Part shown: one piece after another, positions 56,046 to 64,000 of the stretch
Layout of the letters: every line of letters starts with the position of its first letter
How positions within the stretch are numbered: position 1 is the first letter of the stretch
NCBI GenBank assembly: GCA_032191425.1
Contig: CM063462.1
Location: 137,186-201,185, forward strand
Source: Lymantria dispar
Taxonomy: Eukaryota > Arthropoda > Insecta > Lepidoptera > Erebidae
Reading direction: 5' to 3'
DNA: 64,000 bases
Notes under the pieces: model-generated
The model's database searches: none
Seen by the model: the letters and a program-made list of their open reading frames with translations, nothing else
What the model was told of the DNA's origin: nothing
Position numbers and translations under genes: made by a program

Positions 56046-57356
56046 CTCCAGTTTTCGTAGCTGAAAGTAAACTAAATACCATACCTACTGATATATTTAA
56101 ATTACTAAGTTACATTAATTTATAAAACAAGTATATATGCATAAAAGAACATTAGATTACGACAGGAACTAATACGATAAAACTAAGGCATAAAGTATTA
56201 ATAAAATATCGCAATTTTTTTCCAAAAAATGATGATTTTTATTCAATAAACATTTATTTTCATTAATATACATTATAAGTAACAATTTACTTTGAGTTCA
56301 CTAGATGGCGTTGTACAAAATTTTAAATCGCACCATGGTTTCGTTACAAAAATGTAGGTATATGCATCCAAATATTTATTTAATATTTAATTAATAGAGG
56401 ACCGCGAGGCGTGGCGTTAAACGCCACGCGACGATCATGGTCACCCTCGCCTATAGATGTTTAACATCAATATATAATAATACAAGACACACAAACAGTG
56501 TTGGTTGCACGTCACATTTATTAAACTAACACGGTGACGTCACAGTGTACAATCAAAGTTCGTTTTCACAGTTCAACAATATTAATATTGTTTAAACTCA
56601 AACAATTATTCAATATTGTATGGGGAGCGCGAAGTGTTAACGTGTTACGACGTCACAGTGGTACCCACCGAGGCACGTAATGGTGGAATGTCAACGACTG
56701 GAAGTAATTCGCCGTCACTAAATCATTTTACGTTGTATTAAGCGAGCTCTCTCCTCTATATTGTATTGTATTGTATTGTATTGTATTGCAGTCGGTGTAC
56801 TGGGTATACAATACAGACTCTCTCAGTAAAAAATCAATGAGAGAATAATTAGTTAATAGTTGGCACACGGTTACAATACAATTGTATTGTTTGTTGTATA
56901 CATTGCGGCCGGACTGCATTTACACAATATCGATCGGTGTCTCGTGCGCGCGACTAGGGTGTCCGCGCGACATACCACACAGCTAATAATTAAGACATCA
57001 TTACAGATATATAATCATATCTTATATATAATTATAGTTACAAAATATTGACCAGTATCGGTGAGTCGATGGCGGCCGCCCCAGATACGTCACCAGCGCT
57101 GGTCACGGACGGTGTTGTGCAACGCTCGCCACCTTCACACTGTCACTAACTAAACTATTTAATTAATTGAGTGTCCGAGCGAGCCGTGTGGGGACAGCCA
57201 CCCGCGCCATCACCGCCAGGGGAACTGTTGAATCGGTGAATTGACGTAAACAGATACTGGTGTTGCATATTAAAGATAACTTTAACAAAAACATATTCCT
57301 TCTTTGCAGTTCCGCTCGGGCGAGGACTGTGCGCGCACAATCAATGTCGACTACAC
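56046..57356. other. Intergenic DNA with a short palindrome and an (ATTGT)n run
   Basis: There is a 21-base palindrome at 56409-56429 (GCGTGGCGTT-A-AACGCCACGC) and an imperfect (TATTG)n run at 56758-56789, with no gene evidence. Fragments with CAATATT and GTGACGTCA recur but form no clear unit. Confidence 0.45.
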
Positions 57357-57545
57357 AGATGGCGTAGTGGTAGTGACACCGACTCACAGCGCTAGTGACG
57401 TGGGTTCGAATCTCACGCGGGACATTCTGTGCAATCCGCAAATTGTTATTCTGAGTCTGTATGTAATTTTCGTTTGTAACATTTGTGTCCGTTAATTATA
57501 GTGTCTTTAGTGTCGTTTTTACAAAAATAAAGACACAATTAAGTA
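57357..57545 (+). mobile_element. tRNA-derived SINE-like sequence
   Basis: It starts with a tRNA-like head: box A-like TGGCGTAGTGGTAGTGAC (57360-57377) and box B GGTTCGAATCTC (57404-57415). This is followed by a body 'attctgagtctgtatgtaattttcgtttgtaacatttgtg' and an A-rich end (57517-57540), as in lepidopteran SINEs. The head does not fold into a good cloverleaf and lacks a clear anticodon arm, so it is not called as a tRNA gene. Confidence 0.6.
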
Positions 57546-58026
57546 TATAATACTAGTGTGTACACCAGGAGGCACCTCACAGCGCGTCTCGTGCCCGGTG
57601 TGCTTGGACATGTCGCCGCTGCGCTCGCGCTCTGTCCGCGACACTGTGTCACGGCATGCGCTCTGTTGAGGTGGCGCGGTGCTAACCAATTGTGTTACTT
57701 CCGGCGGAGGTGACGCGGGGGGGGGGGGGTCTGCGGTGAGAGTGAAAGCGGGGCGACCTTGACCCGCGCGTGACGTCACCGTTGCGGCCGCCACAGGTGC
57801 GACACGTCGCCCGCCAGCTGGCGGTCAGCGCGGCGACGGTGCGCGGTCACCGTTTGTGTAACGGCGCTCGGTCGAGTTGTGCAAGATGGCGGCGCGGCGC
57901 ACACAGACGAACTTATATTTGTTCCAATCTGTTAATTGACAATGCAGGAAACAGAAACGCGGCGAGCCAATCAATTATAGTAGAGGCGAGCACCGGCCGA
58001 CTTGCGACACCGCCGTCTACACCTCG
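57546..58026. other. GC-rich intergenic DNA
   Basis: A G-run at 57717-57729 lies next to CpG-rich sequence 57770-57900. No splice-supported exon could be built. Confidence 0.35.
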
Positions 58027-58161
58027 TGCGGCCCGCCGTGCCTAGTGCACTAGTGCGGCCCGCCATACCTAGTGCACTAGTGCGGTCCGCCATACCTAGT
58101 GCACTAGTGCGGCCCGCCATACCTAGTACACTAATGCGGTCCGCCATACCTAGTGCACTGA
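58027..58161. repeat. 27-bp tandem repeat, five copies
   Basis: The unit is TGCGGCCCGCCATACC followed by TAGTGCACTAG, at 58027, 58054, 58081, 58108 and 58135. Copies differ by one to three substitutions. Each contains the palindrome CTAGTGCACTAG. The unit is nine codons long in an open minus frame (LGMAGRTSA), but nothing else suggests translation. Confidence 0.9.
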
Positions 58162-59049
58162 CGGTTAGGTAACGCGTTATCTTCAATGGTATCCGTACGC
58201 AACTGTTGAGTAGTTGTGACACATTAGAGCGGCGAGCGCGCACACGATATGACGCAAGTGTGTCGCACACGCGCACACAGAGGCAGTGCGCGCTGCACCC
58301 ACTACGTACGTCACACACGAGTATCATCATTATCAGTAATAGTGCTTGTGACAGACACAATACGTTCTGAGTAATAAACTAAAAAGAGCGAAACAGTATT
58401 TAAAATAAAAACAAAATGAAAACAAATTATAAATAATATAAATTCAACTTCGCGCTAAACATTTACCTATTACGAATTCAAATTGTAAGTAAAGTTGCAG
58501 AGGAAGTCATTGATCGATTTATATGTAATTAGTTATTGTGTACACGAGCGTTAGTAGCCATGACAGTGTCATACTAAATACGTTAATATATAAATAGAAC
58601 AGTGTGTGTGTGTGTGTGTGTGTGTAGACACATGTCGCGCGACACGCGGGTGAAAGTCGCGCGACCTCGCGCCCCGCACTGAGGGCTGTCCACTTGATAA
58701 TGTCAACAGTTAAGTGTTATATGTGTGTGTGACACACACAGACACACACACGCACACATATATAATTATAGAAGTGAACTACATGTACTCATATATACGG
58801 ACAGACACCGCAATTACTGTATATATAAATGTTCGTATCATAAATATATATATGAATGGATAGTTTAACCTCGCGGTCACAAGTGAACGACAAACTTGAC
58901 ATAATTTGTAAGTGAAAACGTTATTACAAAATGCAACAAGTGTCTCGCGCGCGGCCGGCACGCGACCTGCGCCACTGCGGCGTGCGTGTGTGTGTGTGTG
59001 TGCGTGTGTTAGCGCACCCAGCGCTGCCCGCACGACAACTCGACAACAC
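58162..59049. other. Intergenic DNA with dinucleotide runs
   Basis: (GT)n at 58603-58625 and 58981-59002, and (CA)-rich stretches at 58731-58760. No gene. Confidence 0.4.
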
Positions 59050-59400
59050 ATCATCATCATCATCATTGAGCCTATCACCGTGCACTACTAGACACAGGTC
59101 TCCCTCATGCTTTGCCACAAAGTGCAGTCCTACTTTCACCAGATCCCCGGTCCACCGGGTGGGGGCGTCCTACTCTATGTCGTCTGATACGTGATCGCCA
59201 CTTGACAACCTTTCTTTCCTAGCGATTGTCGGTTTGTCGAGCAATGTTGGTGCACCAACGCGTGCCAGTACTCTATTGGCTACATTCATTCTTCTACGGA
59301 TTTCCGTATTTAGTTTTCTATCTCGTCGAAAAATCCCGAGTATAATCCGCTGCGCGGGAGCACGTAAGGAGCACGTTTCAATGTCACGTAACACTTGTCG
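59050..59400 (-). pseudogene. RTE-type LINE ORF2 tail, decayed copy
   Basis: Aligned with the better copy at 10030-10314: '(tca)n ttgagcctatcaccgtgcactactagacacaggtctccctc', 'ggtccaccgggtgggggcgtcctac' and 'tcgtctgatacgtgatcgccacttgacaacctttct' correspond base for base with substitutions. It extends about 90 bases farther 5' of the ORF than the other copy. Frameshifts and a deletion after 59125 destroy the frame. Confidence 0.72.
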
Positions 59401-60009
59401 TTAGCGTCGTTTAAAATACTGTCGTTAACTTACATACGAAACGACAGTACATCTCTAATACACATGTATGTAATCGTAGTTAACACTGACACTAAGTTTA
59501 TCTAAAACGAATAAGTAAACAATGGTAGAGAGTGCAAATTATGATCTTGTTAGTGCGCAACACATGACGCGTTGATGTCTTTAGTACCGGTGAGACAGAA
59601 GTGCGCGGCAACACACAACCAACGACAATATTACGTATCCCTATCGGACCAATCATTAGTATTTTATCTCAATAACTAATAAGAATGTTAGTAGTGTGAG
59701 TCTTATACTCAATACACTATTAGTTATGTGATAACTTTTAACACGGAGCACAGACCCAAGTGAAATTAAATTAAATCATGTTGCTATACATAAGCGTTGC
59801 AAGGGCACTTACACATTCACAATTTTAAAGTTTGCTTAAAATTAATGTAATAATCGACCACCAAATCGCAACAAGGCCGCAGGCTGAGAAGTTCTGGCAA
59901 AAGACTCAGTGCGGTTGTCATATTTTTAAAACGACTTCTTTTATATATGTATTTATTCAAGATAGTAGATATTAACTGCAGTATACCTTCGAAGTAGAAT
60001 GCGTTTCTT
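59401..60009. other. Intergenic DNA, nothing recognised
   Basis: AT-rich, short frames only. The right end is the left copy of the target duplication of the next LINE. Confidence 0.4.
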
Positions 60010-60580
60010 GCAAGGGGAGGGCGGTGTTGTTTCCTTAAGGGAGCTCACCACCTGGCGCGTCGACGCCCGCCGAGACGTCATCGCCCGTTGGGCAGACCGG
60101 CTGGAGAGGCCTCGATACGGTGTCTGGACCGTAGAGGCCTTCCGGCCAGTGCTGATGCAGTGGTTGGAATGGCGGCACGGTGTGCTCTCCTTCCGACTGG
60201 TGCAGGTGTTGACGGAGCATGGATGCTTCGGCAAGTACCTGTACACGGTCGCTAGGAGGGAGAGAACATCGTCCTGCCACCACTGCGATTGCCACGAGGA
60301 CACGGCGCAGCATACGCTCGAGGTCTGTGCCGTTTGGGCAGAGCAGAGTCATGAACTCGTTGCAATCATCGGTGCTGACCTGACGCTGTCGACTATCGCT
60401 AGGGACATGCTTGGCAACATGAGGAACTGGGACGCGGTCACAGCCTTCTGCGAGGCAGTGATCTCGCAGAAGGAGGCGGCAGGTCGCGCGCGCGAGGAGT
60501 ATAACCTCGACGAAGCGACCCGCCGCCAGCGGAGTGGTGCGAGAAGCGCGCCGAACGCAGCTTACTCCAAAAAAAAAAGG
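60010..60580 (+). mobile_element. R1-like LINE, copy 4, 5'-truncated and internally deleted
   Basis: Flanked by ATGCGTTTCTT at 59999-60009 and 60581-60591. It begins in the RT tail. Near 60531 the Arg-rich end of the ORF (ATRRQ) is joined directly to the last part of the 3' UTR ('cggagtggtgcgagaagcgcgccg', equivalent to 14648-14671). About 250 bases of 3' UTR seen in copies 2 and 3 are therefore missing. The poly(A) is short (60569-60578). Confidence 0.88.
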
Positions 60581-60616
60581 ATGCGTTTCTTATTTTTTAA
60601 ATATAATACAAACTGA
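60010..60616 (+). pseudogene. R1-like LINE RT C-terminal fragment
   Basis: It encodes LQGEGGVVSLRELTTWRVDAR, RWADRLERPRYGVWTVEAF, FRLVQVLTEHGCFGKYLYTV, the knuckle CHHCDCHEDTAQHTLE and ELVAIIGADLTLSTIARD. The frame is open through the internal deletion and the poly(A) (KKK) and into flanking DNA (MRFLFFKYNTN). The first three residues before LQG come from target DNA. RT catalytic motifs are absent. Confidence 0.85.
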
Positions 60617-61230
60617 TTGTCGGGAGCAGATAGCACAAATGACCCTTGACCACAAGTTCACTATTAGATCAGCCATCACTCCCCTTAATGAATCAACAAT
60701 ATAAAATATAATCGATTTACTTGATCCCATAAGTATCACAAAATATAGAGTAAGAAATATAATCGTGTATGTAACATTACTGAAGGACGAGATATACAGA
60801 TGGTAAGTAATACCGCTACCAATAGACCTTTATTAGGCCGCTGCCTACCGTGAACAAGGGAAATGAAGGGAGAGTGAACGCTGAAGTTCTGCGATACTAA
60901 AAGTATCACCAGCAACCATCACCCACAGACACCTCAGACAGTTGTTGGCTCTCTCGCTCAAGTTCAGTGACATATCGCTACAACTGAGATGTTAATTTTC
61001 TGGCGAGAGTGTTTTACTATGTGTGTGTGACGTCACACAGTAACTTGTCGCACACACAATATGTCGTTAAGTTTAATGATAATTGTATCACATTGTACAA
61101 TCAATATGGGGGGCAATGAGTTCACTGGGCGGCGACACCTCTCGTCTGTCCGTGCATCACACGTGCTCTACATCCGGTGTTACACCGCTCTGATCTATAA
61201 GTTGGTTTACATACTAGTTAGTTAATCATC

Positions 61231-61272
<42 letters not shown>

Positions 61273-61504
61273 GTAAATGATATATGTGAAACTTGCGACA
61301 AACTAAAAAGACGTACATATTTATAAACCTAACTGAATAATTAACTAGACATTCTCTCATTCCACAATAGTGGCTGTTTATTTCTTTCTTTTTACTTTCA
61401 AACATTAGTGCAACAAGCAAAAGTCACGCTGTCAGTTATTATTGTCGTTATAAACAGTTGTATTATTATCGCGAAACATAAAACGTAGTTTTAGAAGAGA
61501 TTAC
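60581..61504. other. Intergenic DNA with a (TA)n run
   Basis: A (TA)17-type microsatellite at 61233-61266; otherwise AT-rich without frames or repeats that can be placed. Confidence 0.4.
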
Positions 61505-62533
61505 TCAGTACTCGATCATATACATGCTGTAAGGCAAATTATTAAAAATATGAGGAATATCAACTAATATACTATCTAGCATTTGTCGATTACAGCAAAG
61601 CATTCGACTCACTAATACATGCAAACATCTGGGAGGCTTTAAGTGAACAGGGTATAGAACAAAAATATATAAGATTGATTAGAAATGTATACAAAAATAG
61701 CTCGGCTTATATTCAGCTAGAAAAGAAAGGAGATTCTTTTCAAACACAAAAAGGTGCATGACAAGGAGATCCTCTCTCCTCAAAACTCTTCTCTGCCGTT
61801 TTCGAAATGATCTTAAGATGTCTTGAATGGAACAATCTGGGATTAAATATAGACGGCCGTACATTAACACACTTAAGGTTTGCCGATGATATTGTATTAT
61901 TCGCAAAAACGCCAGAAGACCTAAATAGAATGTTAAACGAACTAGCATCGGAGAGTGCAAAAGTGGTACTAAAACTAAATCCCGAAAAAACAAAAGTAAT
62001 GACCAATGGAAATAAAAGCAATATAGGTGTAGGAGAGTCACAAATTAGTTATGCCGAAGAATATATGTACCTTGGACAGCTGATTTCACCAAAAGATAAC
62101 ATTAACAAAGAAATCGAAAGAAGAATAACAAACAGCTGGAAAAGGTATTGGGGCCTAAGGGAAGTGAATGAAGAGAAATATGATAGGAGTAAAGAGGAGG
62201 GATAGGATAAAAAACATCAACATTAGGCAAAAGACCAAGATACAAGACGTAACCCTAAAAATTAAAAGGCTAAAATGGAAGTGGGCGGGGCACATGGTAA
62301 GAGGAAAAGACAAATGGAGCAAAATAATTACACAATGGTATCCAAGGGAAGGTAAAAGGAAAAGAGGCAGACAACAAAAAAGATGGGATGATGATATCAG
62401 GCAGGTGGCAGACACAACATGGAGTAGAGGAGCCAGAGAGAGAGCACAATGGAGTGGGTTGGAGGAGGCCTATGCCAATTGGCAAACGGACTTACAGAAA
62501 CTAAAGAAGTACCAAATACGCGAATATTTTTAA
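61505..62533 (+). pseudogene. RTE-type reverse transcriptase with frameshift, stop and deletion
   Basis: Pieces in order: DHIHAVRQIIK (61517-61550), a frameshift near 61565, then LAFVDYSKAFDSL with the first catalytic Asp. A TGA replaces a codon in QKGA-x-QGDPLSPKLFSAVFE (61759-61761). LRFADDIVLFAKTPEDLNRML carries the catalytic Asp pair; LKLNPEKTKVM and YMYLGQLIS follow. The frame stops at 62205 after the deletion. The C-terminal domain is in another frame: KRLKWKWAGHMVRGKDKW, QKRWDDDIRQVAD and WQTDLQKLKKYQIREYF, ending at 62533. Confidence 0.84.
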
Positions 62534-62600
62534 TTGTGTAAAATACGTATATAATAGTGCATAAGAAACAAGTAAAATAAAAGGCTTTATTATTATTATA
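61505..62600 (+). mobile_element. RTE-type LINE, 3' half, internally deleted, (ATT)n tail
   Basis: A plus-strand RTE-like element running from the middle of the RT to the tail. The 3' end is 'gtaaaataaaaggctttattattattat'. A deletion in the thumb region (near 62165-62200) joins YWGLREV to a degenerate stretch before RDRIKNINIRQKTKI. The 5' truncation is around 61475-61505. It is a different lineage from the RTE copies at 10.0 and 59.1 kb. Confidence 0.8.
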
Positions 62601-62624
62601 TATCTTATATATTCACGGATATCT

Positions 62625-62970
62625 TCCAAGGGAAGATACCCGGTCCTTTGAAAGGCGTACATGGGGATATGGATCCAACACGCAGAGGCCTTTGGAGAAA
62701 TTTAATGTAAAAATGTGATGGGACGTCTACCGATGACACTCCACGTCTGCACATAACACACGTGGACTGCCAACGGTAGGTGTAGAACTGTTGCGTGATG
62801 ATGGTATCTAATATAATTATGACTATGGGGTTGGAGGTTAGATAGACTAAAACTGAAAACTATTGATTTTTAAACTGTCGTCTGCCTTCATTACCTTTAT
62901 ACGTCTTGAAGTTTGGCAGACGGTGCCTCGCCAACTCACTCAGTCACACTTATTATTATTATTATTATAA
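62625..62970 (+). repeat. LINE-tail-like repeat ending in (TTA)n, short form
   Basis: Second copy of the repeat at 49663-49975, sharing 'gggaagatacccggtcctttgaaaggc', 'cgcagaggcctttggagaaatt' and 'ggtaggtgtagaactgttgcg'. Here it ends after 'cgccaactcactcagtcacac' in (TTA)n at 62949-62968, without the extra 400 bases. Confidence 0.65.
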
Positions 62971-63075
62971 CTGGCAAAATTGTTTTTGTAAAATAAACAC
63001 TTCAGTTACAAATATGTCATTACATCACAGCAATAAGTCATATCGTAATATAAATAGTACGTATTTACTAATAAA

Positions 63076-63387
63076 CTAGCATCCCGCCCTCGCTTCGCTT
63101 CGGTTATAGGTTATAGTCGTTTTACCCGCGTAGTTCCCGTCCCCGTGGGAATACTGGGATAAAATAGCCTCGTTTACGCCCTGATATTATAGCTTTCCAT
63201 TGGTGAAAGAATTTTTGAAATCGGTCCAGCCGTTTTGAAGATTATCCGGAACAAACAGACAGACAGACAAAAATTTTTTAATTGCTATTTTAGGCATAGG
63301 TGTCGTGCAAATAACCGTATGAGCATGAAAAAAGCCTATTATTTTGACATTACAAACAGACACTCCAATTTTATTTATTGGTATAGA
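63076..63387 (-). mobile_element. Non-autonomous Helitron (312 bp), intact ends
   Basis: On the minus strand it begins TCTATACCAATAAATAAAAT at 63387 and ends '...gcgagggcgggatgCTAG' at 63076, with A and T at the borders. It is the best-preserved copy of the family also found at 6533-6849 and 44578-44775. No frame. Confidence 0.88.
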
Positions 63388-63956
63388 TAGTAACGAGGGT
63401 ATTTTTGCTGTGTTTTTAGTTAATTCGTATAAAAGAAAGGGGAAGTCGTTTAATTGTAATGTTGGTGAGTGTTCGTGTCCCTGCGCCTCTCAGTTTATAA
63501 AAGTCAACTTGACCGTGCTGAACTCGTTTACTTTATATCTCAATATTTGTTCATTAAAATTTACATCTGCGGTGACGTCACACTCTTTGACATTATTAAA
63601 ACTCAATCAATTCGTTTTAAAGAATATCATTTAACAAAGAAGTAAGTACATCACGTCTGTTAAACCGCAGTCGCTTTGTTTTCATTCAAATATCTACAAT
63701 TGTTGCAATTGTTCATTATTTAGTTACAGTTGGTAGTGTTTCTTAAATTAATTTTATAGCTTGCTCTATCATTGCATTGAATTCGATCGCAAACCAAATG
63801 CATAAAAGTTTTAGCCATAATTAAATATAAGATACTTGTGATTTTATTATTATTAATGTTCTGTAAATCGTTGTTAATTAATTAAAGTTCAGCCGTGTTG
63901 TTGTAGAGCTGTGTGTGGTGACGCGCTCCGGAAGGACGAAGAGGAAGGAGCGGACA
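63388..63956. other. AT-rich DNA leading to a candidate exon
   Basis: Nothing is recognised until about 63890, where 'gttcagccgtgttgttgtag' ends in a possible splice acceptor (AG at 63904-63905). The sequence then becomes GC-rich. Confidence 0.35.
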
Positions 63957-64000
63957 ATGTCAGGGGCGCGGCTTGTGTCGCGTGCGAGCGGCGCCGCGGT
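63957..64000 (+). CDS. Possible start of a gene running off the right edge
   Basis: GGACAATGTC at 63951-63960 is a fair arthropod start context. The frame reads MSGARLVSRASGAAV and is still open at the last base. The shift to high GC and the acceptor-like sequence about 50 bases upstream agree with a coding exon. With 14 codons no family can be named, and the frame could be chance in GC-rich DNA. Confidence 0.3.
   Translation, partial: MSGARLVSRASGAA

Noticed and set aside
57357..57430. Functional tRNA gene
   Set aside because: A and B boxes are visible, but no acceptable cloverleaf or anticodon arm; the downstream body is SINE-like.
57770..57900. Helix-turn-helix-like peptide VRHVARQLAVSAATVRGH
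   Set aside because: Short, no convincing acceptor or donor, in CpG-rich DNA where such frames arise by chance.
1..64000. LTR retrotransposon or endogenous virus
   Set aside because: No long terminal repeats, primer-binding site, gag/protease or envelope-type frame was found; all RT sequences have non-LTR features.

Overview
The window looks like one stretch of an insect nuclear genome, most likely Lepidoptera. This is inferred from spliced genes with arthropod-like structure, several Helitron families with TC...CTAG ends, and R1-like, RTE-like and CR1/Jockey-like LINE relics. No sequence search was possible. No prokaryotic operon, CRISPR array, LTR retroelement or viral genome was seen. Most of the window is transposon sequence nested inside transposon sequence, with two host genes that can be modelled and a third that may begin at the right edge.

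Layout. 1-3.3 kb: an old Helitron carrying a hAT-like MITE, then a 5'-truncated R1-like LINE (minus strand). 5.9-8.8 kb: a decayed CR1/Jockey-type LINE split by a 317-bp Helitron. 10-12 kb: an RTE fragment, a hairpin-rich repeat and a probable first exon. 12.0-15.9 kb: a secreted leucine-rich-repeat gene whose large intron is filled by a Helitron and a LINE tail. 16-17.4 kb: a CR1-type LINE. 17.8-24.9 kb: a Helitron that contains a complete 5.8-kb DNA transposon. That transposon encodes a Mutator-like DDE transposase fused to a YqaJ-type exonuclease and itself carries two more Helitrons. 24.9-25.9 kb: a near-perfect 96-bp minisatellite abutting a broken OTU-Rep-helicase Helitron (25.9-29.8 kb). 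31.7-35.4 kb: a second, internally deleted copy of the DDE/YqaJ transposon. 36-38.2 kb: the best-preserved R1-like LINE copy. 39-41 kb: Helitrons and a foldback element. 41.7-46.3 kb (minus strand): a seven-exon gene for a 416-residue secreted protein with three basic cleavage-like sites and minisatellites in its introns. 47-64 kb: LINE relics, a 647-bp hAT element with 8-bp target duplication, tRNA-derived SINE sequence, low-complexity GC-rich DNA, an RTE LINE, another Helitron, and a possible coding start at the right edge.

The most informative system is the DDE/YqaJ transposon. It has GGGTGTAGAT terminal inverted repeats and TTAA target duplications. Both copies sit inside repeats for which related empty sites exist in this window. 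Its transposase gene can be modelled with three coding exons and intact phases. The second copy lost about 2 kb of that gene, and the break is patched with a 12-bp copy of nearby sequence, a likely product of interrupted gap repair. The Helitron in the CR1/Jockey LINE is equally clean: removing it at an A/T boundary restores the reverse-transcriptase frame.
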